Assembly (NCBI GenBank): GCA_009763385.1
Contig: CM019823.1
Location: 170,634,636-170,698,635 of the forward strand
Reading direction: 5' to 3'
Source: Coix lacryma-jobi var. lacryma-jobi
Lineage: Eukaryota > Streptophyta > Magnoliopsida > Poales > Poaceae
Length of the DNA: 64,000 nt
Shown here: positions 34,360 through 44,648 of the stretch, one piece after another
Position numbering within the stretch: position 1 is the stretch's first letter
Layout of the letters: every line of letters starts with the position of its first letter
Translations under genes and position numbers: made by a program
The notes under the pieces: model-generated
The model's database searches: none
What the model saw: the letters and a program-made list of their open reading frames with translations, nothing else
Told to the model about the DNA's origin: nothing

Positions 34360-37300
34360 ATGACACGTCACTGGATGTACAATGCCGATCGTCGCTCAAA
34401 AGAGTTCATTGATGGCGTGCATTATTTTTTAAGAGTGGCCGAGGCAAACAAGCGGAATGGTTTTATGTGCTGCCCATGTGCCCTTTGTAATAATTCGAAG
34501 GAATATTCTAGCTCAAGGAGTCTTCACTCACACTTGTTCAAGTCGGGTTTCATGCCAAACTATAGTTGTTGGACGAAGCATGGAGAAACTGGGGTTATGA
34601 TGGAAGAAGGTGAAGAAGAACAATTGGACCCTGACGATGACATTATTGCTCAATACGGTGACTTTGGTGATACTGCAATGGGGGAAGGTGAAGAAGAGGC
34701 AAGTGCAGAAGACACACTCGCTGAAGATGATGCTCTTGGTGATGTCATTCGTGATGCACAAGGAGATTGCGAAAGTGAAAAGGAGAAGGCTAAGTTTGAC
34801 TGTATGCTAGAGGATCACAGGAAATTACTATACCCGTCTGCTGCAGATGGACAAAAAAGTTGGGTACAACACTTGAGTTGCTACAATGGAAGGCACAAAA
34901 TGGTGTATCTGACAAGGCATTTGGACAATTATTGAAAATTATAAAACAAAAGATGCTTCCGAAACCTAACGAACTGCCCGCCACTACGTACGAAGCAAAA
35001 CAAGTCGTCTGTCCTTTGGGTTTAGAAATCCAGAAGATACATGCATGTCCTAATGACTGCATCCTGTATCGTGGCAAGGAATACGAGAATTTGGATGAAT
35101 GCCCTGTATGTAACGCGTCACGATATAAGATCAGGCGAGATGACCCTGGCGATGTTGAGGGTGAAGAACGTCCCCGGAAGAAAATTCCTGCCAAGGTTAT
35201 GTGGTACGCTCCTATAATACCACGCCTGAAACGTCTGTTCAGAAACAAGGACCATGCAAAGTTGGTGCGATGGCACAAAGAAGACCGTAAGGTAGACAAC
35301 ATGTTGAGACACCCTGCTGATGGGTCCCAATGGAGAGCAATAGACAGAGAATTCCGGAATTTGCAAAAGACGCTAGAAACTTAAGGTTTGCTTTAAGTAC
35401 GGACGGAATGAATCCTTTTGGGGAACAGAGCAGTAGTCATAGCACGTGGCCTGTTACTCTATGTATCTACAACCTTCCTCCATGGTTATGCATGAAGCGG
35501 AAGTTCATTATGATGCCAGTGCTCATCCAAGGCCCGAGGCAACCTGGCAACGACATCGATGTCTATCTAAGGCCATTAGTTGAGGAACTGCTACTTTTAT
35601 GGAGTAAATCAGGTGTACGCGTGTGGGATGATTACAAACAGGAACACTTTGACCTGCGAGCATTGTTGTTCGTAACCATCAATGATTGGCCTGCTCTAAG
35701 TAATCTTTCAGGACAGACAAACAAGGGATATAATGCATGCACACATTGTTTTGATGACATGGATAGTGTATATTTGAAAAAAATGTAGAAAGGTAGTCTA
35801 CCTTGGGCATCGTCGATTTCTTTCTGTGAATCACCAGGTTAGAAGGAAAGGCAGGCATTTTAAAGGTGAGGCAGACCACCGGAGCAAGCCTCGCAACAGA
35901 ACTGGGGAAGATGTACTTGAGATGGTCAAGGATGTGAAGGTAGTCTTTGGAAAGGGCACGGGCAGTGAACCTGTTCCAAAAGACGCTACGGGACACGCAC
36001 CCATGTGGAAGAAGAAGTCAATATTTTGGGAGCTACCCTATTGGCATGTACTAGAGGTCCGCCACGCGATCGACGTGATGCACCTGACAAAGAATCTTTG
36101 TGTCAACCTTCTAGGATTCATGGGTGTGTATGGGAAGTCTAAGGATACACTTGAAGCACGACAAGAGTTGCAGCGCATGATGAAGAACGAGACAACCTAC
36201 ATCCAGAGAAGACAGATGATGGACGCCATTACTTAAGACCTGCTAGCTACACTCTTAGCAATGAAGAGAAGGAAATCATGTTTGAATGCCTCAACAGCAT
36301 CAAGGTCCCATCTGGATTCTCCTCCAATATCAGGGGAATAATAAATATGCAAGACAAGAAATTCCTAAACTTAAAGTCGCATGACTGCCACGTGCTTATG
36401 ACGCAATTGCTACCGGTTGCTTTAAGAGGAATTCTACCTCCACATGTACGCCTGGCCACTGTGAAGCTATGTGCATTCCTTAATGCAATTTCTCAGAAGG
36501 CAATTAATCCACTAGAACTGGCTACTCTACAGAATGATGTGGTTCAATGCCTTGTGAGCTTTGAGTTGGTGTTTCCTCCATCCTTCTTTAATATCATGAC
36601 ACACCTCCTAGTTCACTGGTCAAGGAGATTCATATTCTCGGTCCTGTGTTCCTACACAACATGTTCCCTTTGAGAGGTTCATGGGAGTACTGAAAAAAAT
36701 ATGTTCACCAACGTGCTCGGCCAGAAGGAAGCATCGCCAAGGGCTACGGGACAGAGGAGGTCATTGAGTTCTGTGTTGACTTCATTCCTGACCTTGACCC
36801 GATTGGTGTTCCTGAATCGCGGCACGAGGGGAGGCTGTGTGGAAAGGGGACACTAGGGAAGAAAACATATATCGGTACGGGGAACGATTATTTCAATAAA
36901 GCGCACTACACAGTTCTTCAAAACTCAACCGTGGTGGATCCATATATCGATGTACACAAGGAGTTCCTACGATCCCAATTTCCAGAGAAGAATGATGTTT
37001 GGATAACACGTGAGCACATGAATACTTTTAGCACTTGGTTGCGAAAGGAATGTCTGGGTAATAACAAATATTGATGAGCAACTATATTTGTTGGCTAGGC
37101 AACCGTCATGGCACATCCTCACGTACAAAGGGTATGAGATAAATGGAAACACATTTTACACCATTGCCCAAGATCAAAGGAGCACGAACCAAAACAGTGG
37201 TGTTCGCGTAGTAGATGCCACAGACCAAATGGGAAGAGGCAAACATATTATGGCCGTATAGAGGAGATTTGGGAACTAGAGTACGCACCTAATTTTAAAG

Positions 37301-37727
37301 TCCCTTTGTTTCGATGCCAATGGGTCAAGACGACCGGAGGCGGAGTAACAGTTGACAAGGAGTATGGAGTGACAACAGTGGATCTCAACAATATTGGATA
37401 CAAAGATGAACCATTCGTCCTTGCTGCTGATGTGAATCAGGTGTTCTACGTGAAAGACATGTCTACAAAGCCCAGGAGAGGGAAAAATGACGATAAATCA
37501 ACCAAAGAGCCGAAACGCCACATAGTTCTTTCAGAAGAAGAAACATCGTGGGAATTGAGGACAAGTCAGACATGTCAGAAGATTATGAAAGGGATGACCG
37601 GATACCACCCTTCAGTGTGAGCAAAGACCCAAGCATCCTGCTAAATGCTGAGGAGGCTCCATGGTTACGACATGATCATAACCAAGGGACATACGTCAAG
37701 AAGAAGATCACCAGTGTACCCGCTTGA
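34360..37727 (+). pseudogene. TNP2-type CACTA transposase (TnpD homologue), single-base frameshifts
   Basis: The first ATG after acceptor ATGCAG (34356) opens the transposase-associated domain with a Cys-rich motif, MCCPCALCNN. An acidic linker follows, then CPLGLEIQKIHACPNDC and ECPVCNASRYK, then LSTDGMNPFG, the hallmark around an active-site aspartate (Transposase_21). Further on come DVMHLTKNLCVNLLGFMGVY, PEGSIAKGYGTEEV (DUF4218 region), and a DUF4216 region with VPLFRCQWV, ending at a stop at 37725. The order matches full-length TNP2. About eight one-base indels break the frame, mostly in homopolymers: 34853-34858, ~35354, 35779-35785, ~36190, ~36614, ~36675 and ~36693. It would catalyse excision and insertion by binding the sub-terminal repeats. 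No large deletion is seen. Confidence 0.85.
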
Positions 37728-38503
37728 TATATAGTGATGTTTTAACCAATATTATGTATTAGATTTTTGTGTAATTAATAATGATTATGGATAGTCATGG
37801 TTCATGATGTCGGTGTCGAAATGACTTGATTTATTTTGGCAAGCATATGAGCCCAAATTGATGCCTCTGCGGTTTTTCATCAACCTCCACAACGTTCTTC
37901 TTCCTAGGCCATTCAAGATCCCGTGTAAAGTTTGGCACCATTCTGGATTATTTTGGTGGTAGGCCCAGTTGACCCTATAATTATTGGGTGACGGTGCGCG
38001 GTAATTCAATTAAACTATCTCCGAAAAATCACAAACTTGTTGGTTGCCTCACCCGTGCCACGTGACAGCCTAAGAAAAAGTTTGAGACCAATACGACACA
38101 GAAACGTATATGAACTACACAAATTTATCTTTTTAAATTAAACTGCAATTTAACAGTGAATTTCGCTATCGTGCATTTGGACAATGAAAGATAAACAACC
38201 CAAAATTAACGTTCAGATAATGCAAAAATAATCTTCCTATCGAGAACCAGTTGTTTCAGATATTTAAATTTAACATTATATTTTTGCATTAACAAAATAT
38301 GAATTGTTATTTACATTTATATTCATTATTATAAGAAAAGAAAAGAATTTATGTTACAAATTTTTCTACTATACAATAAGGTAAAAGGAAATACAACTGT
38401 CATTTTTAAGTAATTTTATACCTAATATTTAATTTACTATGCAATTAACAAATATTACAGCATATTAATATAGTCAAAACCTAATACAAAACCCAAAATA
38501 TAA
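37728..38503. other. AT-rich spacer inside the CACTA element
   Basis: Follows the TNP2 stop. No coding content recognised; probably 3' UTR and intergenic spacer between the two transposon genes. Confidence 0.5.
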
Positions 38504-38803
38504 ACCTTTAGTCCGGGCGGTAGAACCACCCGGGACTAAAGGAACTTTAGTCCCGGGGCGTAAGCCCGCCCGGGACTAAAGGTAGCTCATACAAAAACCA
38601 GAATAGAAAAAGCCCAAAACAGTGGCGGGAAAAAAAGCTTTAGTCCCGGGCGGTGGCACCACCCGGGACTAAAGGTTCCTTTAGTCCGGGGCGTAAGCCC
38701 GCCCGGGACTAAAGGTCCAAGCCTTTAGTCCGGGCGGGCTTACGCCCCGGGACTAAAGGTCTTTTAGTCCCGGGTGGTGCCACCGCCCGGGACTAAAGGT
38801 TCC
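38504..38803. repeat. Internal hairpin array, sub-terminal-like
   Basis: Head-to-head units such as tttagtcccgggcggt / accacccgggactaaag and ggcgtaagcccgcccgggactaaag. They have the design of CACTA sub-terminal repeats but a different core (CCCGGGCGG instead of CCGGTTGGT). A TATA-like cgtatataggg follows at ~38808, then a GC-rich leader, so the block sits where the promoter of the second gene should be. Confidence 0.75.
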
Positions 38804-38807
38804 CCTC

Positions 38808-38818
38808 GTATATAGGGC
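38808..38818 (+). promoter_or_regulatory. TATA box for the second CACTA gene
   Basis: The sequence cgtatataggg directly follows the internal hairpin array and precedes a GC-rich leader, which ends in a donor site at 39060. Confidence 0.45.
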
Positions 38819-39094
38819 ACAGTGCCCTCCTTCTTCCTCAGATCGACGTCAGACCGCCCGCAGCGCCGCCGCTTCCCTCGTCGTCTCCGATCGAGTGCCG
38901 CGCCGCCGTTGTCCCGCCGCATCCCTCGCCGACGTCCGCCTCGCCGTCGTCCTCTCGCGTGGCCGCGCCGACGCCTCTTCTTTCTCCCTCGCCGGCCCTC
39001 GCCGGCCTCAGCGCCGCCTGCCTCGGCGGCCACGCACAACTCGTCCTCTCGCGCCGCCGGTGAGGAGGCCGGGCGCGGTCGCGCCGCCGTGCTC

Positions 39095-39298
39095 AGTGCG
39101 TGTGTGCGTGTGGTGTGTGCGTGTGTGTGCGTGTGGTGTGCAGTGCGTGTGTGTGCACTGTGTGTGTGCGTGTGTGTGCAGTGCGTGTGTGTGCAGTGCG
39201 TGTGTGTGCACTGTGTGTGTGCATGTGTGTGCACTGTGTGTGTGCGTGTGTGTGCACTGTGTTGTGTGCACTGTGTGTGTGCGTGTGTGTGTGCACAA
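39095..39298. repeat. GT-rich compound microsatellite
   Basis: Irregular (gt)n with inserted gcagt and gcactg units, about 200 bp. The long ORFs here are artefacts of the repeat. Confidence 0.85.
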
Positions 39299-39582
39299 AA
39301 TGATATATATTGAAAATGAATGATATAGAAAAAATGAATATATATTTATATAAAATATAGTTATATAAATCATTTTTAGAAAATCATGTTTTTTAATCTA
39401 AAAAAAAATATGTGACATGTAGATAAAAAGAGATTGGTCGCGTTGACCTCGCCGCCGTCCGCCGTCATCTTCACCGCAACGTCATCCTCGTCGTCGTGCT
39501 CACCTCCTCACCGCAACGTCATCCTCGTCGTCGTCCGTCGTCGTCCTCTCCTCAACGGTGTGTCCCTTGTGATGGAGAAGGA

Positions 39583-39713
39583 TAATCAATTAGATATGTT
39601 TATGTCGTGTATATGTTTTACGAATGTGTATGGAATAATGACTTAGCATAATCAATTAGATATATTTATGTCGTGTATATGTTTTTACGAATGTGTATGG
39701 AATAATCACCTAA
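39583..39713. repeat. Tandem duplication of a ~66-bp unit
   Basis: The phrase aatcaattagatatgtttat...tgtatggaataat occurs twice in a row (from 39584 and from 39650), with two or three differences. The second copy runs into the telomere-like array. Confidence 0.7.
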
Positions 39714-40325
39714 CCCAAAACCCCGAACCCCGAACCCTAAACCCTAACCCCTAAACCCTAACGCTAACCCCTAACCCCTAACCCCTAACCCTTAACCCTT
39801 AACCGCTAACCCTAACCCCTAACCCCGAACCCTAAACCCTAACCCCTAAACCCCTAACCGCTAACCCCTAACCCTAAACCCTAACCCCGAACCCGAACCC
39901 TAAACCCTAACCCCTAAACCCTAACCGCTAACCATAACCCTAACCCGTAACTCGTAACCCTTAACCGCTAACCCCAACCTAACCCCGACCCTAAACCCTA
40001 ACCCCTAAACCCTAACCGCTAACCCCTAACCCCTAACCCGAACCCTAAACCCAAAACCCTAACCCCTAAACCCTAACCGCTAACCCTTAACCGCTAACCC
40101 CTAACCCCTAACCGAACCCTAAAACCTAACCCCTAAACCTAAACGCTAACCCTTAACCGCTAACCCCTAACCCCGAACCCTAAACCTAACCCCAACCCTA
40201 ACCGCTAACCCTAACCCCTAACCCCTAACCCTTAACCTTAACCGCTAACCCCTAACCCCTAACCCTAACCCTAACCGCTAACCCCTAACCCCTAACCCCT
40301 AAACCCAAAACCCTAAACCCTTACA
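39714..40325. repeat. Telomere-like degenerate repeat array
   Basis: About 610 bp made almost entirely of ccctaa-type heptamers and hexamers: ccctaaa (the plant telomere unit), cccctaa, ccgctaa, ccttaac and ccgaacc. The array is imperfect and lies between the GT-rich repeat and the solo LTR, deep inside a transposon, so it is interstitial and not a chromosome end. Confidence 0.9.
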
Positions 40326-40394
40326 GGAAAATGGTCTTTATCCTCCATGGTCTGTATGAATATACGTTATTTGCAAAAATATGGTGTTTATTAT

Positions 40395-43300
40395 TGTGAC
40401 GGAACGACCCTAATCCCATGGCCCACGTGTCCCTGTCAACCTCTGACAGTCGAACCCATGTTCCATGTGATTAAGACCTGTTCGCCACCGGGCTACATCA
40501 GTGCCCAATGTCCGCAGGATCATCTCACAATTCGGTTACAGCATTTCATACTTTTACAAATAACATCGGAATAAAGAGCGGAAGACTTAATAACATTAGT
40601 TTTACAAAACGAGGTTTCAAATGAGGTAAGGAGTACGGTTATTACAAACCATTGTTCGGGTGATTCAAAGTAGACAACGTAGTGGAAACATTAACATAAA
40701 GGTACATGTAACACCCAGCCGAGGGTGCACATTTACACATTGGCCTCATCGGCCTCTTCCTGGACGAAGGTCACGCAACAGGGTGCGAGACACATCGGGG
40801 TCTCAGGCATACCTGCAACATGGGTAACAAACCCTGAGTACTGGGGTGCTCAACAAGACTTACCCGACTAAAGAAAAAGGGAGAAGACTCAGGAATGAGA
40901 GGCTTAGGGTAGTCAAGGTAAGGCTTAAGCAAGATCAAGTATTTTGCAGAAAAGCATTTTTGTAAACCTTATTTTATTTGAAAGATTCAGTATTGCTCAA
41001 TTCTTCATCATTCATGATTCATTTTACATTTCAAAACATTCCTAGTTGAGAACCACTCTCCGTTGACAGTTAGTGGACCAAGTCTCCATAACCGAGGAGC
41101 AACGTTAAATCCGGATAAATAATACTCAGCTGAGGATCCCTATCCACACTGCATATGTAGCACCCAAGCTTGCATATGCCAACTCGTCTACCACGATTCC
41201 TCCAAGATTGGGCCCGGTCCTACGCCACCCGGAAGTACAGTACACCACTCCAATTTTCCGCCAGCGACAAGTACCTCGGGACTCTAACCCAAGAGTACAG
41301 GTCCTGTCACGTGGGGTACATGCTACTTCCGCCATCTCTCCACTCCCAGGCGCGGTTGTCGGTCCAATAAAGGATTCCTCGGAGCCAGAGCTTTCCGTAG
41401 TATGTGAAAGTTACAAGTCTTGACCAGCAGGCCCCCATACGGATGGTCCCTAATTTTCCAGCCAGAACTATACCTTGGTCATATCTCACCCAAGCGTAAT
41501 AGTCCTGTCAGTTTTTCAACCATGTCCCCGGTCGGTGTCAACTGTTGAGTCCCGGACTACAACATGACGGCACCGTACGCTCGGACACCTCTCCTCGCTA
41601 TTAACTAGGTACGGATCAGATACCTAGCGAACAGCCGGGGAGTAAGACCAAAATTCCCATAAACATTCCTTAAGTGATCACACTTTTAAAAATTGGCATT
41701 TTATTGCAAGGTCTAATTCAATAAGCATTGCTAAGCATTTTTCAAATACTTTTGAAAAGCAGGTATCGGGTGTATCAGTGGTCAAGGTGGATAGTGCATC
41801 AATTAGGATAGCACACAACTCCTATAAACCTAATGCAATAATTTAACTCAAAAGCATTTAAGGAAATCATTTTTAAAATTCAAGGAAGGGTTAAATGCAC
41901 CGGGGCTTGCCTTGAAGAGCAAAGAGAGCAGACTCGGGGTAGGTATAGGTGTTGGAGCTCGGGGTCGCCTCGGGAGTTGGTTCGTCAACAGCGGCCTCGA
42001 CTCTGGTACCTTTCCGTCAACTATACGGATGCAATGATGAATGCTCATGAGAATGATGATATGGACTTATGGTGCAAGACAATTCCACTGAATCTAGATT
42101 ACTCTTAGGCAAGGCATAATCGAAATCTAGGTTGAGCATAAAAGGTAACCATTTCTTTCTTAAGCATTATTGATGTTAGGCCTTATTATAATTATCCTAA
42201 GTATTAACCAAACATATCATCACAAACATCATAGACCAAAGGGTAGGGGTCTATGAACATCAATCAATCCAAAGATCACATCATTAAACACTCATTACCA
42301 ACCCTAATCCATCTTTTCTATTTTTCTTATTTTATTTAAAGGTCATTTAATGAAGTTGCTCCAAAAATTACCAAATTAATCACATAAGTTCATTAAGGCA
42401 TAAACAAATGGCAAAACAAATTCATAATTTTTGGAGGGTCATTAAGATGCTCAAATAAATCTAACATTTAATTAACAAAAGGCACTATTCCTTAATTAAA
42501 ATAAATGCTCAAAAATCAACTTGCTCCAAAAGACTTCAAAATTTTACCAGAGGTTCAGCATGTTATAACAAGGTCTCAAAATTTATCTCACAATTTTTGG
42601 AGGTCAGCTCATGTCTAATTAACAAAGTCTCAAAAATTTACTTCTCAGATTTTTGGAGTTATAGAATAGATCACTCTCCAAAAATACCCAAACCTTCATT
42701 TTTCAATTAAAAGGGGAATTTTACATTTCAAATTCTTGCAGAAAAGTCAAGTTTCATATTTTTATAAAATACTACACAGTGCAAGGAGCATACCATAATT
42801 TTCTCAGCATTTAAGGAACAACAGATTAATTCACACAAAAAAGAGAAAACAGAACCTATTCACAACTCTCAGAAAGAAAAGAGCACTGTGCTCCTTCTAT
42901 GAAGGGCTCGGGCGAAACGGAAAGTGAGTGCTCCGTCCGAGGCCTGGCCCGGAGGCTCGGGCGAAGCGGACTCGGGCGAGATGGAAGGCTCGGGCGAGAC
43001 GGAAGGCTCGGGCGAGACGGAAGGCTCGGCGCGAGACGGAAAAGCAAGCGTCCGTCCGAGGCCTAGCTCGACGAAGCGGAGGGTGCATTAGTCCGCTCGA
43101 GGCTTGGGCTCGGGCGAGACGGAAACGCGTGCTCGAGGTGGGCTCGGGTGAGACGGAGTGGAAGCAGAGGCCGGAGGCCTCGGGTGCTTACCACGGATCA
43201 GAGGCAGGGCTCGAGGGTGTGGCTCGGCACGTGCTCGAGGGTGAGGCTCGAGGAGGAGGCTCGACACGTGCTCGAGGGGCGGTGGTTCGGTGGAGCTCCT

Positions 43301-44623
43301 TCGGCGGCGAGCGGCGAGCGGCGCTCCGGCGACCCTGCGCAACACACACGAGACCGCAAGGGCCTGGTCAGAGTCGCACGGAACCAAGGAACACGACACG
43401 GGGGGTCGGTGAGGGATGATCATGGCCGGAGACGGCGAATTTCACGAACCCGAGCTCGCCGGGTTTCTGCCGGAGATGGGAACGGCGAGCTTACGCCGGG
43501 CGATTGAGGGCGGTAGAGATGAAATTGAAGGGTGGGAAAGCTTCACGAGCTCAAGGCGGAGCTTCTGAGCTAGGTGGTGGAGCGGCGGAGGCACTGGACT
43601 GGTCTGGCCACGGTGGCGGAGAGGATGAGAAGCTCGGGGCTCCGGCGGGCTTATATAGCCGCGGCCAGAGGCCGGTAGAGAGCACGGGGTGGTGGGGTAA
43701 GATCGGCGGGGGAGCGTGCGCACTCGATTGCGCTAAGGCGGAGGTGATGGCGTGCAGCCGGGGCCGGTGCGCAAGCTTGGCCGGCAATGGCCACGCGGCG
43801 GCGGCGCGCTGGGCTCGGTAGGGGACGGGAGCGGGGTCAACTGTGCGCGTGCGGGTGCGAAATGATGGTGGCGACAACGGCGGCTGGTCGGGGACAGACG
43901 AGCGGCTGCCAAACGCGTGGCGCGCGCAGCGCGGAGGCTCGGCCACGACCGGGCCCTCCCCCTACGCGAGGAAGATGAACAGGGCTATGCCCTAGGGTTT
44001 GACTTTTTGGCTGGTATCTGTATTTTGCAAATTTCTCCAAAGTTTGAACTGTGCGACAAAAACTCAAAATACCAAAGTTGCTCAGAAAAATGAGATCTAC
44101 AACTTTGTCAATATGAACATTTTCAAATTCCAAATAGTTTTTGAACTATTTCAAAAAACAGAAAAGGGGACACTTTTCAAATTTGATTCAAATCAAAATT
44201 ACTTTGGATTTCAAACTGAGACTTGAAAATTTGTAAATACCAAAGTTGTTCCTCTCGATCAGATTCACAACTTTTCTTTTTGAACCAACTCAAAATTTTG
44301 ACTTTTGAAAAAGTTATCAAAGGGGATAAATCCAGGATTTGGGATTTTAGGGTTTTGCAAAAGGGAAAAATCAAATCAAATCTGATTTTTGAACTTTGAT
44401 CAATGCAGCAAACATCAGGGCACTAAATTTGAACAAGAATTAAATATAACTAGGCACAGAGGTGAAATTACCATTTTGCCCTTATAGAGAGAATGGGCTT
44501 TTAGGGTTTTGAAAAGGGAATCAAGGCATAGCAATTAGGCAAATCAAATGCATCACAGGAAATGATTAATGCTTAAGATGATGACATGTCAAGTAATTAC
44601 ATTTAAACACCAGGGGTGTTACA
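40395..44623 (-). mobile_element. Solo LTR, 4.2 kb, same type as 12518-16655
   Basis: On the minus strand it begins TGTAACACCCC and ends TTCCGTCACA. A perfect 5-bp duplication attat flanks it (40390-40394 and 44624-44628). There is no internal coding region or second LTR. It shares ends, length and phrases with the other solo LTR (for example tgacggaac, cccacgtgt, aggtactcaacaagact or its variant). The centre (~42900-43090) holds ctcgggcgagacgg repeats. It lies inside the CACTA second-gene intron. Confidence 0.88.
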
Positions 44624-44648
44624 ATTATCCTCCATGTTATTCGCAGAA

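Larger units (their letters stand above)
39060..44646 (+). other. Long 5' UTR intron of the second CACTA gene
   Basis: Donor CGCCGCCG|GTGAGG at 39060 and acceptor TTATTCGCAG|AAATGG at 44646, three bases before the ATG. Inside, in order: a GT-rich repeat, a 66-bp tandem duplication, a telomere-like array and a solo LTR. Without the solo LTR and its duplicate target bases the intron would be ~1.35 kb. Confidence 0.5.

Noticed and set aside
39008..39373. Cys/Val-rich and His/Thr-rich ORFs
   Set aside because: Translation of the GT-rich microsatellite in various frames.
39714..40325. A true chromosome end
   Set aside because: The array is degenerate, only ~0.6 kb, and has transposon sequence on both sides.
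42928..43821. Several 90-160-residue ORFs in the second solo LTR
   Set aside because: Products of the GC-rich minisatellite and following LTR sequence; both strands open, no family resemblance.
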